DNA of 64,000 nucleotides from Siminovitchia thermophila (GTDB lineage Bacteria; Bacillota; Bacilli; Bacillales; Bacillaceae_C). Below the pieces are notes generated by a model. That model did not search any database, was not told where the DNA came from, and worked only from the letters and a program-made list of their open reading frames with translations. Made by a program: the position numbers and the translations under genes. Shown one piece after another: positions 25,888-35,343 of this stretch (the first letter of the stretch is position 1; each line of letters begins with the position of its first letter). The stretch covers positions 124,001-188,000 of the forward strand of contig NZ_JAFBFH010000005.1 of assembly GCF_016909185.1 (NCBI RefSeq). Direction: 5' to 3'.

Positions 25888-27030
25888 ATGGCACTGAAAA
25901 AGGTAAACCCGAAAGCGCTGGACAAAATCGTAGAACAGATGATTGAGACGGTCGACAGGAGTAAAGATGAAATTTTTCAAATCGGGGAGCAATGCCGCCG
26001 TGATCACGATCACATCATAAAAGAGCTCCAGGAAATAAAGGACGAAGTTAAAGAAGTTATCCAAACCGGAGATTCATTGGAGGTTAAGGCCAAACTGGCA
26101 AGGAGGCGCCTATCCGATGTAAGCAAGAACTTCAAGGAATTTTCCGAGGAACAGATTCGCGAGGCTTATGAGTATGCCCATGAATTGCAGACAAAATTAA
26201 CAATCAACCGCCAACTTGAAAAGCAGCTCAGAATGCGAAGAGATGACTTGGAGAGAAGGCTCATTACTTTGCAGGAAACAATTCATCGCGCGGAAACACT
26301 CGTTTCCCAGATTACGATCGTATCGAACTACCTTGTAAGTGATATAAAGGAAATGGGAGAAGCGTTGGAGGATGCCAAGTTAAAGCAGGAATTTGGACTT
26401 AGGATCATCGAAGCCCAAGAGGAGGAACGGAAACGCTTGTCCCGGGAAATGCATGACGGTCCCGCGCAGCTGCTGGCAAATGTTCTCATCCGTTCGGATT
26501 TGGCGGAAAAAATGCATAAACAACAGGGTCCGGAACAGTCACTCCAAGAAATTCGCAGTTTAAAAGAAATGATCCGGACAGCGCTTTATGAGGTGCGCCG
26601 CATCATTTACGATTTAAGGCCGATGGCGCTTGATGATCTTGGGTTGATTCCGACTCTGAACAAATATTTAACGACAGTCGAAGATTATCATAAAGGAACA
26701 TATATTGAATTTGTCTATTTGGGAAAAGATATTCGACTTCCACCGAAATATGAGGTTGCCCTGTTTCGGCTCATCCAAGAATCGGTACATAACGCGCTTA
26801 AACATGCCAAAGCAGAAACAATCCAAGTAAAGGTGGAAATCCAAAGCAGCAAAGTGTATGTCACAATAAAAGACGATGGAATCGGCTTTGACATAAGTGA
26901 GACAAAAAGCGGAAGGTTTGGCATGATCGGGATGAGAGAACGGGTGGACATTTTAGATGGAAACCTTTCGGTTCACTCTAAGCCGGGGGCCGGAACCATT
27001 ATTACGATTAAAATACCATTGCCCTTATAA
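25888..27030 (+). CDS. degS: sensor histidine kinase DegS
   Basis: The 380-aa cytoplasmic kinase has a long N-terminal coiled coil (to about residue 170), a HisKA_3 dimerisation domain with [16 protein letters not shown] (phospho-His at residue 189) and a HATPase domain with [12 protein letters not shown] (N box), KDDGIGFD (G1) and [12 protein letters not shown]. It has no membrane segment, as expected for DegS. It phosphorylates DegU, encoded 29 bases downstream, and so controls exoenzymes, competence and motility. Confidence 0.97.
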   Translation: MALKKVNPKALDKIVEQMIETVDRSKDEIFQIGEQCRRDHDHIIKELQEIKDEVKEVIQTGDSLEVKAKLARRRLSDVSKNFKEFSEEQIREAYEYAHELQTKLTINRQLEKQLRMRRDDLERRLITLQETIHRAETLVSQITIVSNYLVSDIKEMGEALEDAKLKQEFGLRIIEAQEEERKRLSREMHDGPAQLLANVLIRSDLAEKMHKQQGPEQSLQEIRSLKEMIRTALYEVRRIIYDLRPMALDDLGLIPTLNKYLTTVEDYHKGTYIEFVYLGKDIRLPPKYEVALFRLIQESVHNALKHAKAETIQVKVEIQSSKVYVTIKDDGIGFDISETKSGRFGMIGMRERVDILDGNLSVHSKPGAGTIITIKIPLPL

Positions 27031-27059
27031 AAATGATTATGAATAAAGGAGGAAGGACG

Positions 27060-27740
27060 ATGCAAACAAGAATTGCCATTATTGATGACCATGAATTATT
27101 TCGTGAAGGCGTTAAAAGAATTTTAGAATTCGAAAAAACTTTTTCAGTTGTGGCTGAAGGGGAAGATGGCTGTGAAGCTGTGGAAATTGTTGAGGAATAT
27201 TCACCTGATGTCGTTTTATTGGATATCAATATGAAAAACACAAATGGCATTGAAGCGACAAAACAATTAATGGAAGCATATCCCGAAGCCAAGGCGATCA
27301 TCCTTTCCATTCACGATGAAGAGGCGTATGTAACACACGCATTGAAAACCGGAGCTGCCGGCTATATGTTGAAAGAAATGGATTCAGATGAACTCATTGA
27401 AGCAATTAAGGTCGTAGCAGGCGGGGGATGTTACATCCACCCGAAAGTAACCCATAAACTAATTAGGGAATATAGACGTTTAGCAAACGAACAAAATAAA
27501 GGAACAGGCTACCAGCAGCCTGAAGTCAGAGTTCCGCTTCACCTGTTAACGAGCCGCGAATGTGAAGTATTGCAGCTTCTCGCCGACGGTAAAAGCAACC
27601 GCAGCATTGGTGAAACGCTGTTTATCAGTGAAAAAACGGTTAAAAACCATGTCAGCAATATTTTGCAAAAAATGAATGTGAATGACCGTACCCAAGCAGT
27701 TATTACCGCTATTAAAAATGGCTGGGTTGAAGTAAGATAA
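27060..27740 (+). CDS. degU: response regulator DegU
   Basis: The 226-aa regulator has a receiver domain with acidic pocket IIDDHELF, phospho-acceptor [10 protein letters not shown] (Asp55) and LSIHDEE, and a NarL/LuxR-type HTH at the C-terminus ([35 protein letters not shown]). ATG 27060 is behind AGGAGG. In B. subtilis degV-comFA follow; here degV is absent and a decayed comFA copy comes next. Confidence 0.97.
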   Translation: MQTRIAIIDDHELFREGVKRILEFEKTFSVVAEGEDGCEAVEIVEEYSPDVVLLDINMKNTNGIEATKQLMEAYPEAKAIILSIHDEEAYVTHALKTGAAGYMLKEMDSDELIEAIKVVAGGGCYIHPKVTHKLIREYRRLANEQNKGTGYQQPEVRVPLHLLTSRECEVLQLLADGKSNRSIGETLFISEKTVKNHVSNILQKMNVNDRTQAVITAIKNGWVEVR

Positions 27741-27759
27741 AGAGCTTTATTGGCAACAC

Positions 27760-28310
27760 AAATTGCTGAAAGCGTCGGGACGCGGAAGCGTACCCCCACA
27801 ATAAAGTCGGGGCAAAGCGCTAACTGCGTTTTGCTCCTGATTCCTGTTGGAGAAGAACAACCATATATGATCAATCCTCTCCCGAGATTTTGCATCCACT
27901 TTACAATACTCCTTATCCGGACGTTCTCTCCTTAGATTCGAAACTTCTTTTTTCCAGTAAAAAGTGAGTATCGTACTTTGATAGAGGGCTTTAAGCGTCG
28001 ATTTCTGGACTGGTTTACACCAAAACGGTTCTGGTGTTGACGTACAACATTGCCAGCTTGTATATGGACACATGCGTTATTGTCGCAAGTAAGTCCTGAT
28101 GGAGAGGGAGCATCGTGTACAACTCTGTAGCGCGGTTTCGGGCCGGAACCCGAATGGCTGCTTGCGGTTGTCCTTGGGAATTACGGCTATCGTCGAATTG
28201 ATATGGAATGACGCAAGAGAGGCGATTGCGTAAATCACAAAAAACCCTGCGGATTACCAGTAAAGAGCGGGATGGGCAGTTATCTGCATGGTAGACAAAA
28301 CTGCTTTGCA
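27760..28310 (+). pseudogene. decayed duplicate of the comFA 5' region
   Basis: From about 27760 this stretch aligns with 38052-38520, the upstream and 5' part of intact comFA. Shared blocks occur in the same order: CAAATT-CT-AAAGCG, GGGGCAAAGCGC (27809 and 38110), TTATCCGGACG/TTGTCCGGAAG, TCTCTCCTTAGATTCG, CCCGAATGG, and a late GGGATGGGCAGTTATC matching GGGACGGACAATTATC. Stops and indels break every frame. It stops where homology ends near 28310, and the helicase part is missing. Confidence 0.75.
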
Positions 28311-28356
28311 AAAGAGTTTTCTTAGAGAGAAACAGATGTCATTTCCTAGGTAATAG

Positions 28357-28392
28357 AAAAGTTGCTCCATCAGACATGATGGGAGCAACTTT
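28357..28392 (-). terminator. terminator of the YhgE-like gene
   Basis: AAAAGTTGCTCC (28357-28368) pairs with GGGAGCAACTTT (28381-28392). On the minus strand the hairpin ends in TTTTCT. Confidence 0.7.
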
Positions 28393-28398
28393 GAAATC

Positions 28399-30897
28399 TT
28401 AATGGACCGATTCACTTATTTCCTCGTTGTTAAAGTCAGCCCGTTCTGGCAATGAGCGATACTTGAACTTAAAGACAACAAATGACAATATGGCAAATAC
28501 AGCAAAATAAACGAATAATACGCTTATATTTCCCCACATCTCGGACGTGCTTCCTAATGTAATAATATTCCGATAACTATTAATGGAATACGTAAATGGT
28601 AAAAAGACACTTAGATTACGTAATCCTTCTGGAAGCATATCAACCGGTAATGCTGAACCAGTCGTAGATAATTGTAGAACAACAAATGCCAAAGCAAGAA
28701 ATCTGCCAATGTTCCCCGCTAAACCTACTAGGAATAATACAATCATTAAGAAAGTCAGGCTTGCCATAATCGAGAATAAAACGAAGGAAATACCGCTTTG
28801 TACATCTAGTTTTAATATGAATAGCGTGTACAAAGAGATGATTAATGCTTGGGCGGTAGCAAGCATAGATAATTTTGCTATTTTCCCGGTAAACCATGAT
28901 GTGGCTGATGGAGGCATTGTAACTGGTTTTCGATACTGAACAGCAAACGACATCACTAAAACTCCAACGTACAGTGCCAATGTTAAAATATACGGTGCGT
29001 TGGCATCACGATAAAATGGAAAACTATTAATGACTTCACCGTCTAACACAACAGGCTCAGCAAACATCGCAATATTCTCTTCTTCTGGATTGATACTGCT
29101 CGTTCGCTCAGCGCCTCCTTCTAGACCTGCCTGCAATTCTTCACTTCCATCAGATAGTTGTTCCAGACCTCCGTCTACTTGTGAGACACCATCTGTTAAT
29201 GTTGCCCAGCCTGCCTTCACTGTTTGATTTCCTTCACTCACTTGACTAGAACCATCATGTAGTCTTGTAGCACCAGAGGATAGTTCTTGCCATCCACTTT
29301 CGACCGCATTGTTGCCGTCACGAATTTGTGAAGAACCATCATGCAGTTGCGCCGCTCCATTTGTAAGGTCATTCCAACCACTTTTTACAGTGGCATTACC
29401 GTCACTCACTTGTTTTGTTCCGTCATGTAATTTAGCAACGTTTGTTTGTAATTCTTTCCACCCGGCTGCTACCGATTGATTGCCGGCAGCCACTTCTTTT
29501 GAGCCTTGAGCTAACTGGCTTGCCCCATTCTGTAATTGTTGTTGTCCCTCTACAAGCCGGGAAAGGCCATTGTCTAAAGCGGTTACCCCAGGATTTAGCT
29601 CATTTTTAAGCCCATCTCGTAATTCATTAGCTCCATCTACCAGTCTTTGAAAATCTTTTTGTTTTTGAGGAACTGTTTTTAAACCTTCGTTTAATTGTCC
29701 CATGATGAGTTTATATAGAACATTTTCTTCCAGTCCATCCACACTGTTAGGCAGTTGTTCAAGAGCTGCCCGTAAATTTTGCATTGATTCAATTGTTTCA
29801 TTAACACCCGCTTGCGCCTGTTGAACTCCTGCAGCTAACTGTTCACTTCCGGGAAGAACTTTTTCGCTCAGCCCGCTTTTAAGCTGTGCAGTCCCGTCTT
29901 TTGCTTGTTGGGCGCCTTTTAGTAATTGAGTTGAACCGGAATGAAGTTCACCTGCGCCCTCCGCTAGTTGAGAAGATCCAGTTGAAAGGCGGTTAATGTC
30001 AGATGACTTTTCATTTAAGGCACTTAATAATTGTCCAGTCCCATCATTTACTTGTCTGGCGCCATCTGCTAATCTGGCAATATCATTTACTTTATTTTGT
30101 AAATTATATAACAAGGTGCCGGTTCCAATGTTTAATTCTTGTGAACCGTTAGCAAGTCTTGTTATGTCCCCTTGCTTGGATATTAAAGATTCTCGCATCG
30201 TCCGTGTCCCGTCTGCCAACTGTTTAGCGCCATCTGCTAAACGTCCTATATCGGACGACTTTTCATTCAAGGAATCAAGGATTTGTTCAGATCCATCTTT
30301 TAATTGTCCAGTCCCATCATTGATTTGTTTGGCGCCATCTGCAGCTTCAGTAAATCCGCTTGCCACTTCTTTCAGTTGTGATACGACATTTTCTACATAT
30401 GTCGCGGTAATTTGTGTAGACAACTGTGTTTTTAATGTTTCAGCAGCTTTATTCGTCACCTGGGCGGCCATGAAGTGCAGCCCTTCGTTTTGTGTATATT
30501 TTAATTCTGGCTTTATCGGTTCGTCATCAAGGACAGTCAATGTCTTTTTTGAAAAATCTTCAGGTACTTCAATCGTCATATAATATTCCAGCTTTTCCAT
30601 ACCGCTCTTAGCCTCTTCAGGTGAGACAAAATCCCAACCCAATGACTCATTTTCTTCTAAGCTGGCAATTAAGCTTTCACCGATGTTAATTCTTTGGCCA
30701 TCTGACATAGCGCCTTGATCATTATTAACAACAGCTACTGGCAAATTATCCGTGTTATCGTATGGCCCCCATTTTGGAGATAACATGATCATCGCATATA
30801 CAAGTGGAACGAGGAGCGCCAAGCAGACAGATAGAAGTACATATTTATTTTTAAAAATACGTCTCATCTCTGCGGAAATATAACCCGCTTTTTCCAT
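28399..30897 (-). CDS. YhgE/Pip-domain membrane protein with long repeat region
   Basis: The 832-aa protein starts with a membrane anchor (YVLLSVCLALLVPLVYAMIML, about residues 16-36). A conserved extracytoplasmic YhgE domain follows (VVNNDQGAMSDGQRINIG, WDFVSPEEA). Next comes a very long stretch of repeats of the type LADGAKQ(L/I)xDGTGQL (about residues 175-590). It ends in an ABC-2-like block of five or so membrane helices with SFPFYRDANAPYI and ATSWFTGKI. This is the YhgE/Pip architecture shared with phage-infection proteins and YueB-like proteins. The function is unknown; export or cell-surface receptor roles are discussed for relatives. Confidence 0.9.
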   Translation of the reverse strand: MEKAGYISAEMRRIFKNKYVLLSVCLALLVPLVYAMIMLSPKWGPYDNTDNLPVAVVNNDQGAMSDGQRINIGESLIASLEENESLGWDFVSPEEAKSGMEKLEYYMTIEVPEDFSKKTLTVLDDEPIKPELKYTQNEGLHFMAAQVTNKAAETLKTQLSTQITATYVENVVSQLKEVASGFTEAADGAKQINDGTGQLKDGSEQILDSLNEKSSDIGRLADGAKQLADGTRTMRESLISKQGDITRLANGSQELNIGTGTLLYNLQNKVNDIARLADGARQVNDGTGQLLSALNEKSSDINRLSTGSSQLAEGAGELHSGSTQLLKGAQQAKDGTAQLKSGLSEKVLPGSEQLAAGVQQAQAGVNETIESMQNLRAALEQLPNSVDGLEENVLYKLIMGQLNEGLKTVPQKQKDFQRLVDGANELRDGLKNELNPGVTALDNGLSRLVEGQQQLQNGASQLAQGSKEVAAGNQSVAAGWKELQTNVAKLHDGTKQVSDGNATVKSGWNDLTNGAAQLHDGSSQIRDGNNAVESGWQELSSGATRLHDGSSQVSEGNQTVKAGWATLTDGVSQVDGGLEQLSDGSEELQAGLEGGAERTSSINPEEENIAMFAEPVVLDGEVINSFPFYRDANAPYILTLALYVGVLVMSFAVQYRKPVTMPPSATSWFTGKIAKLSMLATAQALIISLYTLFILKLDVQSGISFVLFSIMASLTFLMIVLFLVGLAGNIGRFLALAFVVLQLSTTGSALPVDMLPEGLRNLSVFLPFTYSINSYRNIITLGSTSEMWGNISVLFVYFAVFAILSFVVFKFKYRSLPERADFNNEEISESVH

Positions 30898-31057
30898 GAA
30901 ATATCCTCCTTTAAGTTGTCTTGCTGTCTTTTCCTATTAAGAGGTAATGGATAACATTCAAGTGCTGAAGTTCAAACGACACGAGTGGAAAAAATGGAAA
31001 GTTCAATAAAGTAAGAATGATAATCTGTTGGAAAAAACAGTTTTCCATTTGCTTTGT

Positions 31058-31096
31058 TAAAAAAGGCAATGAAAATCATGAGATTTTCACTGCCTA
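31058..31096 (-). terminator. terminator of the LPNTA surface-protein gene
   Basis: AGGCAATGAAAATC (from 31064) pairs with GATTTTCACTGCCT (ending 31095). On the minus strand TTTTTT follows. The gap 30898-31057 shows the YhgE leader only. Confidence 0.85.
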
Positions 31097-31107
31097 TCCT
31101 CAATCAT

Positions 31108-32298
31108 TTAATTGAAGATATACTTTCTTAAAAAATGGAAAGAGCCACCTAATGCAATAAGGATCGCGCCCGTTAATAAGGAGAGTGGAATATTCGTTGC
31201 TGTATTCGGGAGAACTCCGCCTTTACTAGTACCTCCTAGCTTTGGAGGATCATTGTTGTTATTCCCTGCCCCTACATTTGTACCATTTTGCTCACGCGGC
31301 TTGTTATCATTGCCAGGCTTTTGCCTGTCACCCGGCTTTTCACCATCACCCGGCTTTTGCCCGTCTCTTGGTTTTTCACCATCACCCGGCTTTTCACCAC
31401 CTCCTGGTTTATCGCCATCCCCAGGTTTTTCACCATCTCCTGGATCTGCGGCTTCTTCAACATAAACAGTCCGAGTAGCTGTCCCTTTATTTCCAGCTTT
31501 ATCTGTCACTGAATATGTAACGTTATATTTACCGGCTTTTTGAGTATTTACTTCTCCCGAAATCTGAATTTGTTCGCTGAGATCTCCATCAACATTATCT
31601 TTCGCAGTTGCCCCTGGCTCGTTGTACGTTTCACCAACTTTTAAAGTCATTGGGTTGTCGCCGTTTAACGTAATAACCGGTGCTTCTTGATCCACTTCTG
31701 CCTCTGTTTCTTCTACTTTCACGGTCGTAAGCAGCGTATCTTCAGGCGGCGTACAAGTAACAGGCAAATTAACTGGTGTTGTCCCTAACTTGGCATGAAT
31801 TTCTGCTTTTATTTCACCTACATGGATATTTATATCCTCATTGCCCGCAGTATAACTTGCATCATTGGCACTTATCCGGAACGGAATAAAAGGCGCGTCG
31901 TTGTCAAACGGAGTTTCCGGGATGGCAACTCCTGCTGCTCCGACTACATTCACTGTCTCATTTGCTGCTTGCAAATGAAATTGCTGTACATGACCATTAA
32001 AAGGATTAATTAACCCCTTTAATGGTGCTAAGCTCCCAGTCACATCCACTTCAATAGCTGTTTCAATATCAGAAACAGAAAACTGCTGATTTGGATTCAC
32101 CTTATCCGGGACAGTTACAGTAGGGGTAACCTTCATATCAATAAGAATGTCTCCGGCAATGGACGTTTTTGCGACACATACGTAATTGAACGATTTTGTT
32201 GCTTGTTGTGCATGTGCGGCGATCATTCCACCGCTATAGAAAAATACGCAAATCATACTTAAGATCATAATAGTGAGCTTTTTTGCGATTTTGCTCAT
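31108..32298 (-). CDS. sortase-type (LPNTA) cell-wall-anchored surface protein
   Basis: The 396-aa protein has a signal peptide (SKIAKKLTIMILSMICVFFYSG...AHA), then a beta-rich secreted domain (about residues 35-215) with two widely spaced cysteines (YVCVAK, PVTCTPP) reminiscent of surface domains of actinobacterial type. An Ig-like DUF5011 domain follows (GDNPMTLKVGETYNEPGATAKD ... YSVTDKAGNKGTATRTVYV), then a Pro-Gly-Lys-rich GDGEKPGDG linker. The C-terminus is LPNTA, a hydrophobic helix and the tail RKYIFN. LPNTA is close to LPXTG/LPXTA sortase sites. ATG 32298 follows GAGGAGATAATC. The ligand is unknown. Confidence 0.8.
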   Translation of the reverse strand: MSKIAKKLTIMILSMICVFFYSGGMIAAHAQQATKSFNYVCVAKTSIAGDILIDMKVTPTVTVPDKVNPNQQFSVSDIETAIEVDVTGSLAPLKGLINPFNGHVQQFHLQAANETVNVVGAAGVAIPETPFDNDAPFIPFRISANDASYTAGNEDINIHVGEIKAEIHAKLGTTPVNLPVTCTPPEDTLLTTVKVEETEAEVDQEAPVITLNGDNPMTLKVGETYNEPGATAKDNVDGDLSEQIQISGEVNTQKAGKYNVTYSVTDKAGNKGTATRTVYVEEAADPGDGEKPGDGDKPGGGEKPGDGEKPRDGQKPGDGEKPGDRQKPGNDNKPREQNGTNVGAGNNNNDPPKLGGTSKGGVLPNTATNIPLSLLTGAILIALGGSFHFLRKYIFN

Positions 32299-32332
32299 GA
32301 TTATCTCCTCCTTCTTCTTCGTTTGATTCTTC

Positions 32333-32480
32333 TTTATCCCGCATGTAAGGTGCCGTAAGCCTCCCACTTAAAAATCTTGAGTGAATAACAAAGGACTAAG
32401 TGGGAGTAAACGGCACCTAAATGCCCTATTGGTTCAACTAACATTCAGTAGGAGCCCTACTGAATGAAGTTTCACTTTAT
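32333..32480 (+). repeat. structured palindromic repeat R1
   Basis: Contains the long hairpin GCATGTAAGGTGCCGT/ACGGCACCTAAATGC with inner CTCCCACTT/AAGTGGGAG, the linker ATTGGTTCAACTAACA and the second hairpin TTCAGTAGG/CCTACTGAA. See R2-R6 for the family. Bases 32481-32735 hold a 9-bp inverted repeat (ATAGTACAG at 32563, CTGTACTAT at 32602) and no gene. Confidence 0.9.
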
Positions 32481-32735
32481 TAATAAGTCACGTATCACAC
32501 TCCCCCGACTTCATAAAACAGCGTTGTAAACCTTTTCATTTTCTGTTAGTATGAAAGCAGTTATAGTACAGAGATGTATTAAGTAATCTGTTGTACGAAA
32601 GCTGTACTATTACTTTAAGATTTTTACACTTTTTCACCAATTCCTAAAAATATCGTATTTTCATCAAATTGATTCGGTTATACCCTATTTTTATACGGTC
32701 AATAACGACCTTGCGATAAATACAAGCCTTCATTC

Positions 32736-32878
32736 ATCCCGCATGTAAGGTGCCATATACACCGCTTTCAGACCTGAGTAGATACAAAAGGTCTAAGTGT
32801 GAGAAAACGGCACCAAAATGCCCGATTCGTTCAACTAACATTCAATAGGAGCCCTACTGAATGAAGTTTCACTTTATA
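32736..32878 (+). repeat. structured palindromic repeat R2
   Basis: Same element as R1 but with the middle of the long hairpin changed (ATATACACCGCTTTCAGACC) and the outer GGTGCC/GGCACC arms kept. The linker reads GATTCGTTCAACTAACA. It lies in the leader of the LuxR-type gene. Confidence 0.85.
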
Positions 32879-33097
32879 AGGGATATATCTGTTTTTAAAT
32901 AGCTGATCGCAGTTCAAGGAAAAAGCAAAATGAAGTTCATTCTATCGAGGGAGGGGGGATGAAGATCCCAAGTTGGAAGTTTCATTCAGCTTTTCTTGTA
33001 ATTTTTTGTTACCTTATAGCTATAAAGGGGAGTACGGACGGCTAAAAGCTTCATGAATCTTGGGATGAATTGATGAAAAGGAAGGGGAGCATGTTTC

Positions 33098-34600
33098 ATG
33101 ACATTGACTTTGGACCATTATCTAGACTCCTTATTTCATCATGGATTAGACATCATTCGCAACAATGAAAAAGCGATACAACATCATTGGGAGCAAATCC
33201 AACACTATTTTCAACATACTGGTAAAAAAGTGGCCAGCACTACAGCAATATCCGTTAAAATTTTCTCGGACATCCTTTTTAATCATCAATACAACAAAGA
33301 GACAATCATGAATCAATTGAGGGCTGAATGGAACAAAGAAATAGGCAATAATCCATTGAACAAATTCATGATATCGTTATTAGAAAATTCAGTTCATCAA
33401 GCCGCTAAAGTAAACAAGGATAATCACTATAATGATCATCAAGCAATCCAATATGTATTTACGAAGATCAGCGAACATATTTTGACAGAAAAACTTGAGC
33501 ACTTATTTACACTTGATACTTTTTTAGAACATCTTGTTGCTTCTGAGCAACTGCCAATTGAATGGATTGCTGTTGTCGGAAGAAGAGACAATGTGTTTTA
33601 CGTGGAAAAATGGTTCAATCAATACCAATGTTTACTGCATGCGCATGTTCATATCGCAGCAGAAAATATATTTGATGTAACGGAACAGCTGTTGAGATAT
33701 ATCACTCATTCTCATGATAAAAATGTGATGACGATTCCTTTTGAAAATGTCACTTTATTATTGTGTACGGAAAAAAACAGCACGGGGCATATTGCTCCTT
33801 TTATTCACCATGCCTTGCACCTTTTTCAAAGCAGTAAAACAATTTTAAACATAGCCCGGCAAGAACAGCGTTGGAAGGATTCTGTTATGATGTTTTATGA
33901 GTCCATTATGCAGGCAAAATCGTTTAAAGAGGCATTGGAATTGGTCACAAAAGGATTTACCGATTATTTACCGTTTGAGCGTTGCGGCATTTTTTCCTAT
34001 TCCCCAAATGATGAAATTGGGATCGGGTTATCCGGTCATCGCTTCGATATAAAAGCAATTCAAAAGATTACGGAAGATGTACGTAATTTTCCGCTCATTC
34101 ATAATGGTTTAGAGCTATTACGGTTGCTTGGAAATGGAATAAAGTTTTTACAACCGCTTTATATTCCCGAGGCCAAAGCTAGTTTTCCCATTAGGTATAT
34201 TCATCAATTCCAATTAAAGACGGTAGTGGTGGCACCCATTTTTAAAGCTTCTAATCAGGAATTAATCGGGGCGGCTATTTTGGATCAAGGTGCCAATAAA
34301 CATTTTACTATGTCACAAGATACGTATACGGCATTGATCAAGTTCGGACAAAGCGCGGGAGAAACTATCGGAAAATTTAAAAATAACATTAATTATTTAA
34401 ATCAATCCCTTCATTTATCATTGAGAGAAATTGAAGTGTTGACATTAATGGCGGAAGGGGAATCGACAAGCAGTGCTGCCGACAGGCTACACTTAAGTGA
34501 ATATACGGTGAGGGATTATATTACGAAAATTATGCAAAAAATGAAAGCAAAAAATCGAACTGAAGCGGTGGCCTATGCTATCAGACATGGAATTATTTAA
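33098..34600 (+). CDS. LuxR-type transcriptional regulator with GAF-like domain
   Basis: The 500-aa protein ends with a NarL/LuxR HTH (about residues 435-500: LSLREIEVLTLMAEGESTSSAADRLHLSEYTVRDYITKIMQKM). Before it lies a GAF-like domain (about 275-425: SFKEALELVTKGFTDYLPFERCGIF ... VVVAPIFKASNQELIGAAILD). The N-terminal 250 residues are helical, rich in His, and of no family that I recognise. GGAAGGGGAGC precedes ATG 33098. It is the only gene between repeats R1-R2 and R3-R5, so it may control the divergent surface-protein gene or the acyl-CoA synthetase gene. Confidence 0.85.
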   Translation: MTLTLDHYLDSLFHHGLDIIRNNEKAIQHHWEQIQHYFQHTGKKVASTTAISVKIFSDILFNHQYNKETIMNQLRAEWNKEIGNNPLNKFMISLLENSVHQAAKVNKDNHYNDHQAIQYVFTKISEHILTEKLEHLFTLDTFLEHLVASEQLPIEWIAVVGRRDNVFYVEKWFNQYQCLLHAHVHIAAENIFDVTEQLLRYITHSHDKNVMTIPFENVTLLLCTEKNSTGHIAPFIHHALHLFQSSKTILNIARQEQRWKDSVMMFYESIMQAKSFKEALELVTKGFTDYLPFERCGIFSYSPNDEIGIGLSGHRFDIKAIQKITEDVRNFPLIHNGLELLRLLGNGIKFLQPLYIPEAKASFPIRYIHQFQLKTVVVAPIFKASNQELIGAAILDQGANKHFTMSQDTYTALIKFGQSAGETIGKFKNNINYLNQSLHLSLREIEVLTLMAEGESTSSAADRLHLSEYTVRDYITKIMQKMKAKNRTEAVAYAIRHGII

Positions 34601-34626
34601 AAAGTTTTATGGAAAAATAAAACAGG

Positions 34627-34660
34627 TAAAAAGGAGCGTTACGAGATTTTCTCCTTTTTA
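34627..34660. terminator. terminator after the LuxR-type gene
   Basis: TAAAAAGGAG (34627-34636) and CTCCTTTTTA (34651-34660) form a perfect 10-bp stem. The following 34663-34892 has no recognisable gene. Confidence 0.7.
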
Positions 34661-34892
34661 CCCCGACTGAAGTAGGGTTATAGGTGATACGACGAAGTAT
34701 GAGGGGGAGATAACAGAACCTGATTTCCCTTTTCGTTCAGGGAGGCAGAACGCAATAGTAGCCTTAAAGCACTCTTAAGTCAAACGATGCTACTACAGTG
34801 GCTAACTTTGCTAGTCGTCAGCCAAGCTTTCTGTATATGATGGCTTAGACATAAAAGAGAAAACCGAAGGGCAGCCGCCAGCCAGTTTTTGA

Positions 34893-35046
34893 TCCCGCAT
34901 GTAAGGTGCCGTAAGCCTCCCACTTCAAAATCTTGAGTGAATACAAAAGGTCCAAGTGTGAGAAAACGGCACCTACATGCCCGATTGGTTCAACTAACAT
35001 TCAGTAGGAGATGTAAGAAAACGCCTACTGATGAAGTATCACTTTA
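34893..35046 (+). repeat. structured palindromic repeat R3
   Basis: A 154-bp copy identical to R4. The second hairpin is enlarged: CAGTAGGAG and CCTACTG are separated by ATGTAAGAAAACG. Confidence 0.92.
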
Positions 35047-35200
35047 TCCCGCATGTAAGGTGCCGTAAGCCTCCCACTTCAAAATCTTGAGTGAATACAA
35101 AAGGTCCAAGTGTGAGAAAACGGCACCTACATGCCCGATTGGTTCAACTAACATTCAGTAGGAGATGTAAGAAAACGCCTACTGATGAAGTATCACTTTA
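35047..35200 (+). repeat. structured palindromic repeat R4
   Basis: Identical to R3 by eye and directly abutting it, head to tail, so R3/R4 look like a recent tandem duplication. Confidence 0.92.
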
Positions 35201-35343
35201 TCCCGCATGTAAGGTGCCGTAAGCCTCCCACTTTAAAATCTTGAGTGAATACCAAAGGTCTAAGTGTGAGAAAACGGCACCTAAATGCCCGATTGGTTCA
35301 ACTAACATTCAGTAGGAGCCCTACTGAATGAAGTTTCACTTTA
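35201..35343 (+). repeat. structured palindromic repeat R5
   Basis: A third head-to-tail unit with the short second hairpin (TTCAGTAGGAGCCCTACTGAA), as in R1. Its last TTA (35341-35343) is, on the other strand, the TAA stop codon of the acyl-CoA synthetase gene. Confidence 0.92.

Noticed and set aside
29996-30583. A 195-codon plus-strand frame opposite the YhgE gene
   Set aside because: It arises from the LADGAKQ repeat coding and has no start context or domain.
31112-31465. Proline-rich plus-strand frames opposite the LPNTA protein gene
   Set aside because: They are shadows of the GDGEKP-repeat coding sequence on the minus strand.
34893-35343. Three direct repeats in series suggested a CRISPR array
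   Set aside because: Units are 143-154 bp, contiguous without unique spacers, and contain internal hairpins; no cas genes are present.
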